A stretch of 13,751 nucleotides of DNA from Burkholderiales bacterium (GCA_006227785.1 SBFU01000392.1:1-13751), one strand, 5' to 3'. Positions 7,287 to 13,751 are shown, numbered from the stretch's first letter. Numbers and translations are program-made. Notes: generated by a model from the letters alone, not told the origin.

Positions 7287-7991
7287 ATGACCACCGACAC
7301 CGCGGCCCGTGACACGAATCTCGAGCAGGCCCGCTTCAACATGATCGAGCAGCAGATCCGCCCCTGGGAGGTGCTCGACAGCCGCGTGCTGGGCCTGCTG
7401 GAGGTCGTGCACCGGGAGGATTTCGCACCCGAATCCCTGCGCAGCCTGGCCTTCGCCGACATGGAACTGCCGCTGACACAGCCGGCGGTCGACGGGCAGG
7501 TGATGCTGGCGCCCCGGGTAGAGGCGCGCCTGCTGCAGGACCTGGCCGTGCAGCCGGGTGACAGGGTGCTGGAGATCGGCACCGGCAGCGGTCACATGGC
7601 CGCGCTGCTCGGCCGGCTGGCAAACCGTGTGGTGAGCCTGGAAATCGATGAGGCCCTGGCGCGCTCTGCCCGTGAGCATCTGCAAAAGGCCGACGCAGGC
7701 AACGTGGACGTGCGTGCGATCGATGCCGCAGCCAACGGCTTTGCCGCTTGTCGCGCTGACGCGCCATGGGACGTCATCCTGCTCAGCGGCTCGGTGGCTG
7801 AAGTGCCGGCAGACCTGCTTGAACTGCTGTCCCCGGGCGGCCGCCTGGCTGCCATCGTGGGCGAGGAGCCTGTCATGCGCGCCACGCTTGTGACCCGCAC
7901 TGGCGATAGCGCCTTCCACACCACCCAGCCCTGGGACACCGTGGCGCCCCGCCTGAGGAACTTTCCCCAGCCGTCACGCTTCCATTTCTGA
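7287..7991 (+). CDS. PCMT-like SAM-dependent methyltransferase (protein-L-isoaspartate O-methyltransferase family)
   Basis: Class I SAM-dependent methyltransferase of 234 residues, most like the protein-L-isoaspartate O-methyltransferase (Pcm) family, which repairs isoaspartyl damage in proteins. The SAM-binding motif I is VLEIGTGSGHMAALL at 94-108, Glu119 follows as the ribose-binding acid, and DVILLSGSVAEVP at 162-174 corresponds to motif II. The end, WDTVAPRLRNF, resembles PCMT-like tails. Two Pcm signatures are missing: the SQPYMVA substrate segment (here VMLAPRVEA) and the TAAP after motif II (here SGSV). It may therefore methylate something else, although automatic annotation would call it pcm. 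The ATG at 7287 has a GGAG 8 nt upstream. The rhodanese gene starts 9 nt after it, and tolC follows, a linkage I recall from other betaproteobacteria. Confidence 0.8.
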   Translation: MTTDTAARDTNLEQARFNMIEQQIRPWEVLDSRVLGLLEVVHREDFAPESLRSLAFADMELPLTQPAVDGQVMLAPRVEARLLQDLAVQPGDRVLEIGTGSGHMAALLGRLANRVVSLEIDEALARSAREHLQKADAGNVDVRAIDAAANGFAACRADAPWDVILLSGSVAEVPADLLELLSPGGRLAAIVGEEPVMRATLVTRTGDSAFHTTQPWDTVAPRLRNFPQPSRFHF

Positions 7992-8000
7992 TTCACGAAC

Positions 8001-8351
8001 ATGATGTCCGTTGCCCCCGCACAACTCGACGACTGGCTGCTGCAGGCTGCCGCCAAGACCGCGCCTGGCATGCGGCCTGTGGTCCTCGATGTGCGTGAAC
8101 CCTGGGAACTGCAGACCGCGTCGGTCCGCCCGGATGGTTTCGAGCTGGTGCACATGCCCATGCGCAGCGTACCGGCACGCCTGCACGAGCTGGATCGCCA
8201 GCACCCCATCGCCTGCCTGTGCCACCACGGCGCCCGCAGTGCCCAGGTGGTCCACTTTCTGACGCAGAACGGTTTCAGTGAGGTGGTCAACATCGCCGGT
8301 GGAATCAACGCCTGGTCGCAGCAGCGCGACCCCTCGGTTCCGCTGTACTGA
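8001..8351 (+). CDS. single-domain rhodanese-like sulfurtransferase
   Basis: Small cytoplasmic rhodanese of 116 residues, with no signal peptide, in the size class of GlpE and PspE. The family CH2A-type motif VVLDVREPWE is at 27-36. The active loop is CHHGARS at 74-80, with Cys74 as the residue that would carry the persulfide. The closing motif VVNIAGGINAWS is at 95-106. The catalytic cysteine and loop length are intact, so sulfur transfer is likely, but the acceptor is unknown. It starts 9 nt after the methyltransferase stop, and tolC follows after 39 nt, so the three probably form an operon. Two adjacent ATG codons (8001 and 8004) are possible starts; the first was chosen. The link to the outer-membrane channel is positional only. 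Confidence 0.9.
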   Translation: MMSVAPAQLDDWLLQAAAKTAPGMRPVVLDVREPWELQTASVRPDGFELVHMPMRSVPARLHELDRQHPIACLCHHGARSAQVVHFLTQNGFSEVVNIAGGINAWSQQRDPSVPLY

Positions 8352-8377
8352 AATCACGACACCCGCACGCCCGCCAC

Positions 8378-8382
8378 GAGGA
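8378..8382 (+). promoter_or_regulatory. ribosome binding site of tolC
   Basis: GAGGA lies 8 nt before the ATG at 8391. It is one of the better Shine-Dalgarno sequences in the window and supports that start, which also gives a proper signal peptide. Confidence 0.6.
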
Positions 8383-8390
8383 CCCACAGC

Positions 8391-9740
8391 ATGCACGACA
8401 CCGACATTCGCCCTTTCCACCGGCTTGCGCGTCTGGCTCCGATTGCCCTGGCGCTGACGTGGTCGTGGGTTGGCACGGCCAACGCTCAAAGCCTGATCGA
8501 ACTCTACGATGCCGCGCGCAGCTACGACAGTACCCTGCAGGCTGCCCGCCTGCAGCACGAGGCCAACCTGGCCCGGGCGGCGCAGGCCCGCGCCGGCCTG
8601 CTGCCTCAGGCGGCCCTCTCGGCTGGCGCCAACTGGGCCAACGTCGACAACAGCGCCCTGCCCGCCAGTCGAACCAGCAACAGCCAGAACGTGGCCCTGT
8701 CGGCCAGTCAGCCCCTATACCGTCCTGCCAACCGCCTCAGCCATGAGCAGGCGAACCTGTCGGCCGAGGCCAGCGGAGCCCAGCTGACGCTCGCCGAGCA
8801 GGACCTGATCGTGCGGCTCAGCCAGGCCTATTTCGACGTGCTGGCGGCCCAGGACACCCTCGCCTTCACCGGCACCCTCAAGGCGGCGGTTCAGGAGCAG
8901 CTGGCGGCGGCACGGCGCAGCTTTGAGGTGGGCACTGCCACCATCACCGACACACGCGAGGCACAGGCCCGCTTCGATCTGGTGCTGGCCCAGGAGATTG
9001 CGGCACAGAACGACCTGCGCGTGAAGAAGCTGGCGCTGGACCAGCTCGTCGGCCGGCAAGATGTGAAACCCCTGCCTCTGGCGACGCCGGCATCGACGCC
9101 GGCGATCCAGCCCGAGTCCGCTGAAGCCTGGGTGTCCCGCGCACTGGAAGGGCACCCCGCGATCGTGGCCGCCACGCGTGCGCGCGACATTGCCCAGCTG
9201 GAAACCCGCAAAGCCGATGCGGGGCACAAGCCCACGCTGGATCTGGTCGGTCAATACCAGGTGTCGCGCGGGCCGAGCAGCACCGGAACCCCGCCGGGTC
9301 AGTTCCGCACCAACACCGCCAGCGTCGGACTGCAGTTCAACCTGCCCCTGTTTGCCGGCTATGCCATTCAGAACCGAGTGAAGGAAACCCTGGCACTGGA
9401 GCAGAAGGCCGAGGCCGATCTCGAATCCGCAACCCGAAACATCACCCAGGCGACACGCAGCGCCTTCTTTGGCGTGCTGTCGGGTGCCGGCCAGGTCAAG
9501 GCACTGGAAGCCGCCGAGGCATCCAGCCAGAGTGCGCTGGAGGCCAACCAGCTCGGCTATCAGGTGGGGGTGCGCATCAACATCGACGTGCTCAATGCCC
9601 AGAGCCAGCTGTTCCAGACCCGGCGCGACCTGGCACAGGCCCGCTACAACGTGCTGGTCGGGCAGTTGCGCCTGAAGCAGGCCAGCGGCCAGCTCGGGGC
9701 GGAAGACCTCAAACCCATCGACGCCCTGCTGGCCCGCTGA
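8391..9740 (+). CDS. tolC: TolC-family outer-membrane efflux channel
   Basis: Outer-membrane factor of tripartite efflux pumps or type I secretion: a trimeric beta-barrel with a long periplasmic alpha-helical tunnel. The protein has 449 residues, within the family range. The N-terminus is a signal peptide with basic residues, a hydrophobic core at about 15-28 and a cleavage site after GTANA (residue 32). There is no lipobox cysteine, unlike OprM-type channels. The mature start SLIELYDAARSYDSTLQAAR is typical of the TolC type I secretion/TolC group. The two OEP repeats run from about 35-235 and 245-440, Ala/Gln-rich and helical, with beta-strand segments such as SVGLQFNLPLFAGYAIQNRV. The two halves are joined by a Pro/Ala/Thr linker. 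It is the likely outer-membrane partner of the adaptor and RND pump encoded upstream, but may serve other systems too. Confidence 0.92.
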   Translation: MHDTDIRPFHRLARLAPIALALTWSWVGTANAQSLIELYDAARSYDSTLQAARLQHEANLARAAQARAGLLPQAALSAGANWANVDNSALPASRTSNSQNVALSASQPLYRPANRLSHEQANLSAEASGAQLTLAEQDLIVRLSQAYFDVLAAQDTLAFTGTLKAAVQEQLAAARRSFEVGTATITDTREAQARFDLVLAQEIAAQNDLRVKKLALDQLVGRQDVKPLPLATPASTPAIQPESAEAWVSRALEGHPAIVAATRARDIAQLETRKADAGHKPTLDLVGQYQVSRGPSSTGTPPGQFRTNTASVGLQFNLPLFAGYAIQNRVKETLALEQKAEADLESATRNITQATRSAFFGVLSGAGQVKALEAAEASSQSALEANQLGYQVGVRINIDVLNAQSQLFQTRRDLAQARYNVLVGQLRLKQASGQLGAEDLKPIDALLAR

Positions 9741-9742
9741 GC

Positions 9743-9774
9743 TAAACTGCGCCTGCCGCTGCGGAGCTTTCCGC
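9743..9774 (+). promoter_or_regulatory. possible promoter and leader hairpin before the glycosyltransferase gene
   Basis: TAAACT at 9743-9748 is a fair -10; TCGACG at 9718-9723, inside the end of tolC, could be a weak -35 with a 19-bp spacer. The leader that would follow holds a perfect 5-bp hairpin, GCGGA at 9761-9765 and TCCGC at 9770-9774, with a GCTT loop. No T tract follows it, so it is not a standard terminator. The evidence is weak by eye. Confidence 0.3.
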
Positions 9775-9793
9775 CCGGCCGGACGAGACACTC

Positions 9794-9800
9794 AGAAGGG
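9794..9800 (+). promoter_or_regulatory. ribosome binding site of the glycosyltransferase gene
   Basis: AGAAGGG ends 5 nt before the ATG at 9806. This is a strong Shine-Dalgarno at good spacing and fixes the start of the glycosyltransferase gene. Confidence 0.65.
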
Positions 9801-9805
9801 ATTCC

Positions 9806-10546
9806 ATGCAAGCCGTCAATGTGCTGTGCATCAAGTGGGGCACGAAATACGGCCCCGAGTACGTCAACAAGCTGCACAGCATGGTCCGGCGCAATCTGCA
9901 CCGGCCGTTCCGCTTTGTCTGCCTGACCGACGATGCCAAGGGCATCGATCCCTCCATCGAGGTCAAGCCCATTCCGGCCATCGGCTTCGACGAGTTCGAC
10001 CAGCGAAAGCCCTGGACCTTTGCCCATGGCTGGCTCAAGCTCACCAGCTTTGCACATCCTCTGTATGACCTGGAGGGTCGTACCCTGTTCCTCGATCTCG
10101 ACATCGTGATCGTCGACAGCCTCGATCCCTTCTTCGAGCAGAACGGTGACTTCATCGTGATCCGGGAGTGGGACAAGAACGACGGGACTGGCAACACCTC
10201 GTGCTACCTGTACACCATCGGCGCCCACACCGATGCCCTGGAGCACCTGAAGAAGGCTTACCCGGCCTCGATCGCCGAGGTGCGCAACGAACAGGAGTTC
10301 ATCACGGGTTTTCTGGCGCGACAGGGCAAGCTGAGCTACTGGCCGGACACCTGGTGCCGCAGCTTCAAGCGTCACTGCCTGCCCGGCGTTCTTCGCAGCT
10401 GGTTTACGCCCCCCACCATACCGCCGGGCGCCCGCATCATCGCCTTTCATGGCAAGCCCAACCCGCCCGATGCCATCGCCGGTGTGAGCGGCAAGTGGTA
10501 CCGGCGGGTCATGCCGACGCCATGGGTCGACGAGCATTGGCGCTGA
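9806..10546 (+). CDS. putative glycosyltransferase, GT-A fold, GT8-like
   Basis: A 246-residue soluble protein without signal peptide or membrane helix. It has the marks of a metal-dependent GT-A glycosyltransferase. The N-terminus VNVLCIKWGTKYGPEYVNKL opens a nucleotide-binding fold. RTLFLDLDIVIVDSLDPFF (92-110) carries the D97-x-D99 motif for the sugar-nucleotide and Mn2+. IIAFHGKPNP (211-220) near the C-terminus resembles the HxxGxxKPW metal ligand of GT8 enzymes. NTSCYLYTIGAH at 130-141 would line the donor pocket. I do not recognise an exact named gene. It overlaps the next gene (Kdo transferase/kinase) by 25 nt in another frame, so coupled translation is likely. That context suggests an LPS core sugar transferase. 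Donor and acceptor are unknown. It has a strong ribosome binding site of its own. Confidence 0.75.
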   Translation: MQAVNVLCIKWGTKYGPEYVNKLHSMVRRNLHRPFRFVCLTDDAKGIDPSIEVKPIPAIGFDEFDQRKPWTFAHGWLKLTSFAHPLYDLEGRTLFLDLDIVIVDSLDPFFEQNGDFIVIREWDKNDGTGNTSCYLYTIGAHTDALEHLKKAYPASIAEVRNEQEFITGFLARQGKLSYWPDTWCRSFKRHCLPGVLRSWFTPPTIPPGARIIAFHGKPNPPDAIAGVSGKWYRRVMPTPWVDEHWR

Positions 10547-12543
10547 CCCGGGTGGTGCCCGCACAGCGGGCCTATCGGCTGCTGCTTCGCCTGCTCGCCC
10601 TGCCCCTGCTTCTGTGGCTATGGTGGAGAGGCCGCAATGAGCCGGCCTATCGGGGGCGGCTCGGAGAGCGTCTGGGGTTCATCGACCCGGAGCCGGCGTC
10701 CACCGATGGCATCCTGATCCAGGCGGCCTCGGTGGGCGAGGTTCAGGCCGTGCGCCCGCTGATCGAGGCCTTGCAAGGACGCTGGCCGCTGCACGCCGTC
10801 ACCGTCAGCACCCAGACCCCCACCGGAGCCGCCACCTTGCAGAGTCACTGGGGACAACGGGTTCAGCACCTGTTTGCCCCCCTTGACACCCCCGGCGCCT
10901 GCGCGCGTTTTCTCGACCGACTTCAGCCCAGGCTCCTGGTGCTGGTCGAGCGCGAGCTCTGGCCTGAACTCTTGCTCCAGTGCCGCGCCCGTGCCATCCC
11001 CGTGGTGCTCGTCAATGCGCGTCTTTCCGAGCGGTCCGCCCGCGGCTACCGGCGCTGGCGCGCACTGATGCAGCCAGTCTGGTCACAACTCACCGTGGTC
11101 GGCGCCGCCGATGTCCCCAGCCTGGATCGGTTGCGCGCGCTGGGCGTTCCCAACGAGCGGCTGGTTCACACGGGCAACCTCAAGTTCGACGTCCCGGACC
11201 CCACAAGCCATACGTCCATGCCAGCCTGGACCGATGCCGGTCCGGTGGTGGTCGCCGGCAGCACCCACGAGGCCGAAGAGGTGCAGCTGCTTGATGCCTG
11301 GCCACGCTTTGCGGCACGCCAACCATCGGCGGTGCTGGTGCTCGTGCCCCGCCACCCGCAGCGTTTTGAAGCGGTGTCAAACATGCTGGCCCAACGTGGC
11401 ATCGCGCACGCCCGGCGCAGCCGTGGAGAGCAGCCCGACGCCCAGCGTCGTGTGCTGCTGGGTGACACCATGGGCGAGCTGACGCACTGGTACCGCCAGG
11501 CCACCGTCTGCTTCATCGGCGGCAGCCTCCAGTCCATCGGTGGCCACAACGCCCTGGAGGCCATGGCCGAAGGCAAGCCGGTGCTGTTCGGCCCGCACAC
11601 CCGCAACTTCGAGACCCTGTACCAGCAAGTGCTTGAGGTCGATGCCGGTCAAATGGTCAGCAGCGGCGCAGAGCTGTTCGAAGTCATCGAAGACTGGCTG
11701 CAGCATCCGGAGGACATCCAATCCCGGGGTGAGCGTGCCTTGCGGTTCGTGCAGGCCCAGCGCGGCGCCAGCGCCCGCACCCTGTCGGCCTGGGACAGGC
11801 TATTGCCAGCCGATCTGCTGACCACACCCCCCGCACCGGTGAACCGTTTCCAGACAGGCGGACAAACGATCTGGTTCGCTTCGCACCGCCTCCCCTCCGT
11901 CGAGCCGCATGATTTCGACCCTGAACAGGCGCAGGCGCAAGCCATCGCCACTGGCAGCGGACGCGGTCAGGTCATGAAGGTCCGGCTGCACGGCGTCCAT
12001 GCGGTGCTGCGCCACTACCGCCGAGGCGGGCTCATGGCCCGCCTCAGCCCGGACCGCTACTGGGGCTGGCGGATACCGGGCAGCCGCGCCATGGTCGAAT
12101 ACAGCCTGCTGCGGTGGATGGCTGCGCGCGGCCTGCCGGTCCCCACACCACTGGCGGCGCGCCGAATCGGCCAAGGCCCGCGCTACCAGGCCGACATGCT
12201 GGTCGAATGGGTGCCGGGCACCCGCAACCTGGCCCAGGTGCTGGACGTGCGCGAGGTCTCCAGCGCCGAATGGTCGGCCCTGGGACGGGCGATTCGCGTC
12301 CTGCACGACCACCAGATCTTTCATTCCGACCTGAACTGCCACAATCTGTTGCTCGACGACAACGGGGAGGTGACGGTCATCGACTTTGACAAATGCCAGC
12401 GTCGACCGGGCCAGGACTGGAAAGCCGCCAATCTTGAAAGGCTGCTTCGGTCACTGCGCAAGGAATCCGGTCGCCGCCCCGGATTCCACTGGCGGGACGA
12501 GGCCTGGCCCGGGTTGATCCAGGCCTATTCGTCGCCGGGCTGA
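10522..12543 (+). CDS. waaA-kdkA: fusion of Kdo transferase (WaaA/KdtA) and Kdo kinase (KdkA)
   Basis: One uninterrupted frame of 673 codons encodes two LPS enzymes. Residues 1-430 are WaaA, the CMP-Kdo:lipid IVA transferase. They show a hydrophobic N-terminal anchor (about 18-35), RGRNEPAYRGRLGERLG, AASVGE at 68-73 with Glu73 as the catalytic base, and GGSLQSIGGHNALEAMAEGK (333-352), the GT-B donor-binding motif. A Pro-rich linker (about 430-448) leads to KdkA, an ATP-dependent Kdo kinase of the lipopolysaccharide kinase group: VLRHYRRGGLMARL at 495-508, HSDLNCHNLLLD at 601-612 with catalytic Asp603 and metal ligand Asn608, and IDFDKC at 620-625. The two parts match the usual lengths of the separate proteins, about 425 and 240. 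The only nearby ATG is 10522, overlapping the glycosyltransferase gene by 25 nt; GTG at 10552 or 10555 and TTG at 10537 are alternatives. Predicted at the cytoplasmic face of the inner membrane. Confidence 0.9.
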   Translation: MGRRALALTRVVPAQRAYRLLLRLLALPLLLWLWWRGRNEPAYRGRLGERLGFIDPEPASTDGILIQAASVGEVQAVRPLIEALQGRWPLHAVTVSTQTPTGAATLQSHWGQRVQHLFAPLDTPGACARFLDRLQPRLLVLVERELWPELLLQCRARAIPVVLVNARLSERSARGYRRWRALMQPVWSQLTVVGAADVPSLDRLRALGVPNERLVHTGNLKFDVPDPTSHTSMPAWTDAGPVVVAGSTHEAEEVQLLDAWPRFAARQPSAVLVLVPRHPQRFEAVSNMLAQRGIAHARRSRGEQPDAQRRVLLGDTMGELTHWYRQATVCFIGGSLQSIGGHNALEAMAEGKPVLFGPHTRNFETLYQQVLEVDAGQMVSSGAELFEVIEDWLQHPEDIQSRGERALRFVQAQRGASARTLSAWDRLLPADLLTTPPAPVNRFQTGGQTIWFASHRLPSVEPHDFDPEQAQAQAIATGSGRGQVMKVRLHGVHAVLRHYRRGGLMARLSPDRYWGWRIPGSRAMVEYSLLRWMAARGLPVPTPLAARRIGQGPRYQADMLVEWVPGTRNLAQVLDVREVSSAEWSALGRAIRVLHDHQIFHSDLNCHNLLLDDNGEVTVIDFDKCQRRPGQDWKAANLERLLRSLRKESGRRPGFHWRDEAWPGLIQAYSSPG

Positions 12544-12586
12544 CAGCGGCTGTCCACCCTCCGCAACGCCCCTGACAGCCGGCGTT

Positions 12587-12610
12587 CCGACCCCGCCGGA
12601 AGGCGGTCGG
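12587..12610 (+). other. stable hairpin with GGAA tetraloop after waaA-kdkA
   Basis: CCGCC (12593-12597) and GGCGG (12602-12606) pair around a GGAA loop of the GNRA class. Beyond a 2-nt bulge, CCGA (12587-12590) pairs with TCGG (12607-12610). It begins 44 nt after the stop. There is no T run behind it, so it is at best a non-canonical terminator or a 3'-end stabilising structure for the LPS-gene message. Confidence 0.45.
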
Positions 12611-12628
12611 ATACAACATTTGGTTGCA

Positions 12629-12644
12629 TTGCCTGTGGCAAAAT
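12629..12644 (+). promoter_or_regulatory. possible ugd promoter region with small inverted repeat
   Basis: This is the most AT-rich part of the gap before ugd. CAAAAT at 12639-12644 could be a -10, but no -35 at a proper distance is visible. A perfect 5-bp inverted repeat with 3-nt spacer (TTGCC TGT GGCAA, 12629-12641) overlaps it and might be a regulator site. Low confidence for both readings. Confidence 0.25.
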
Positions 12645-12665
12645 CTCGTCCTTGTCCGGTGCGGT

Positions 12666-12717
12666 GACCCGGCTCGCAAGGGAACCGGTCCGGGTCCGTC
12701 ATGTGTCCGCACATGGC
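12666..12717 (+). other. two adjacent hairpins in the ugd 5' leader
   Basis: First, GACCCGG (12666-12672) and CCGGGTC (12690-12696) form a perfect 7-bp GC-rich inverted repeat with a 17-nt loop. Directly after it, GTCATGTG (12698-12705) pairs with CACATGGC (12710-12717), 8 bp including one G-U pair, around a TCCG loop of the UNCG class. No T tract follows either. Both lie in the probable untranslated leader, ending 51 nt before the GTG start. No known riboswitch or ops/JUMPstart element was recognised. Confidence 0.45.
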
Positions 12718-12768
12718 CGCGCACCCACCCGAAAGTTCCTAAGTTTCAAACAACCTCGGACCGACTCC

Positions 12769-13751
12769 GTGAAGATCGCAATTGCCGGCACCGGCTATGT
12801 AGGCCTTTCCAATGCCGTCCTGATGGCCCAGCACCATGAGGTGGTGGCGCTGGACATCGTGCCCGAGCGGGTCTCGAAGATCAATGCCAGGCAAAGCCCG
12901 ATTGTCGATGCGGACATCGAGGACTACCTGCGCAACAAGCCACTGAACCTGCGCGCCACCCTGGACAAGCAGGAGGCCTATCAGGGCGCCGACTACGTGG
13001 TCATCGCCACGCCGACCGACTACGACCCGGTCACCAACTACTTCAACACCGGGTCGGTGGAAGCCGTGATCCGTGACGTCATGGCGATCGAGCCCAAGGC
13101 CGTCATGGTGATCCGATCCACGGTGCCGGTGGGCTTCACGGCCAAGACCAGGCAGGCCATGGGTTGCGGCGACCGGCTGATCTTCGCGCCCGAGTTCCTG
13201 CGCGAGGGCAAGGCCCTGCACGACAACCTGCATCCCTCGCGCATCATTGTGGGCGACCGTGGCGAGGCCGGGCGCATCTACGGAGAGCTGCTGCGCGAAG
13301 GCTGTCAGCGCCCCGATGTGCCCCTGCTGTTCACCGACCCGACAGAGGCCGAGGCGGTCAAGCTGTTCTCGAACACCTACCTGGCCATGCGGGTGGCCTT
13401 CTTCAACGAGCTTGACACCTACGCCTCGGTCCATGGACTCGACTCGCGCCAGATCATCGAAGGTGTCGGTCTGGACCCACGGATCGGCGCTCACTACAAC
13501 AACCCATCCTTCGGCTACGGTGGCTACTGCCTGCCCAAGGACACCAAGCAGATGCTGGCCAACTATCAGGACGTGCCACAGAACCTGATCCAGGCCATCG
13601 TCCAGTCCAACACCACCCGCAAGGATTTCATCGCCCAAAGCATCATCGCACGCAACCCCCGCACGGTGGGCGTGCACCGCCTGATCATGAAGGCCGGCTC
13701 GGACAACTTCCGTTCGTCCAGCATCCAGGGCATCATGAAGCGCATCAAGGC
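12769..13751 (+). CDS. ugd: UDP-glucose 6-dehydrogenase, N-terminal part (3' end outside window)
   Basis: Cytoplasmic NAD-dependent enzyme that oxidises UDP-glucose twice to UDP-glucuronate, a precursor of capsule, core and lipid A sugars. The GTG start gives [20 protein letters not shown], the exact expected N-terminus with the GxGxxG NAD-binding motif at 7-12. No in-frame stop occurs up to the window end, so 327 codons of an expected 388 or so are present. Other signatures are [43 protein letters not shown] and [18 protein letters not shown], with the catalytic cysteine at residue 254. It is of the short E. coli/Streptococcus type and not the longer RkpK type. No strong Shine-Dalgarno is visible. 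It is separated from waaA-kdkA by a 225-nt gap with hairpins, so it probably begins a new transcript running out of the window. Confidence 0.95.
   Translation, partial: MKIAIAGTGYVGLSNAVLMAQHHEVVALDIVPERVSKINARQSPIVDADIEDYLRNKPLNLRATLDKQEAYQGADYVVIATPTDYDPVTNYFNTGSVEAVIRDVMAIEPKAVMVIRSTVPVGFTAKTRQAMGCGDRLIFAPEFLREGKALHDNLHPSRIIVGDRGEAGRIYGELLREGCQRPDVPLLFTDPTEAEAVKLFSNTYLAMRVAFFNELDTYASVHGLDSRQIIEGVGLDPRIGAHYNNPSFGYGGYCLPKDTKQMLANYQDVPQNLIQAIVQSNTTRKDFIAQSIIARNPRTVGVHRLIMKAGSDNFRSSSIQGIMKRIK

Noticed and set aside
8715..9791. Minus-strand open frame of 358 codons opposite tolC
   Set aside because: No recognisable domain, and antisense to a gene with a clear signal peptide and OEP repeats. 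Shadow frame.
10168..10521. In-frame upstream extension of the WaaA-KdkA frame to an ATG at 10168 (791 codons)
   Set aside because: The extra 118 residues have no WaaA similarity and overlap the well-supported glycosyltransferase gene. WaaA proteins begin a few residues before the hydrophobic anchor, which fits a start near 10522-10555.
12587..12610. Classical intrinsic terminator after waaA-kdkA
   Set aside because: The stem is good but is followed by ATACAACATTT without a T run, so it was listed only as a hairpin.
12544..12768. ops/JUMPstart element ahead of ugd, expected for some surface polysaccharide operons
   Set aside because: GGCGGTCGG at 12602-12610 is similar to the GGCGGTAG core of ops but differs at the key position, and the rest of the JUMPstart consensus is absent.
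1..13751. Mobile element, prophage, toxin-antitoxin or defence system
   Set aside because: All genes are housekeeping or envelope/efflux functions, composition looks even, and no transposase, integrase, long terminal repeat or repeat array was seen.

Overview
This 13.75 kb, GC-rich window is ordinary chromosomal DNA from a Gram-negative bacterium, most likely a betaproteobacterium of the order Burkholderiales. The inference rests on protein character and on the order PCMT-like methyltransferase, rhodanese, tolC, waaA, which I recall as a common Burkholderiales arrangement; no database search was possible. All ten genes lie on the + strand. No tRNA, rRNA, insertion sequence, phage gene or CRISPR array was seen.

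Layout. (1) 1-459: the 3' end of a glutaryl-CoA dehydrogenase gene (gcdH), closed by a strong intrinsic terminator at 481-511. (2) 583-2070: a CPA1-type K+/H+ antiporter of the NhaP2/CvrA type that lacks the usual TrkA_C (RCK_C) domain. (3) 2181-7244: an efflux operon made of a TetR-type repressor, a periplasmic adaptor and a 1075-residue RND pump, separated by only 21 and 12 nt. A TetR-like operator lies across the predicted promoter, and the repressor mRNA may be leaderless. (4) 7287-9740: a PCMT-like methyltransferase, a single-domain rhodanese and a TolC-type outer-membrane channel. (5) 9806-12543: a small GT-A/GT8-like glycosyltransferase overlapping a 673-codon gene that fuses Kdo transferase (WaaA) to Kdo kinase (KdkA). 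(6) 12769 to the window end: the 5' part of UDP-glucose 6-dehydrogenase (ugd), with a GTG start, behind a leader rich in inverted repeats.

How the parts fit. The adaptor and RND pump have no outer-membrane partner of their own, and the TolC encoded 1.1 kb downstream is the obvious candidate. The second half is about the envelope: the glycosyltransferase and WaaA-KdkA would build and phosphorylate the Kdo of the LPS inner core, and Ugd would supply UDP-glucuronate for surface polysaccharide or lipid A/core modification encoded beyond the window.

The most unusual item is the in-frame WaaA-KdkA fusion. Both domains keep their recognisable active-site motifs, so one polypeptide could transfer Kdo to lipid A precursor and then phosphorylate it. 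I know of no description of such a fusion, but could not check.
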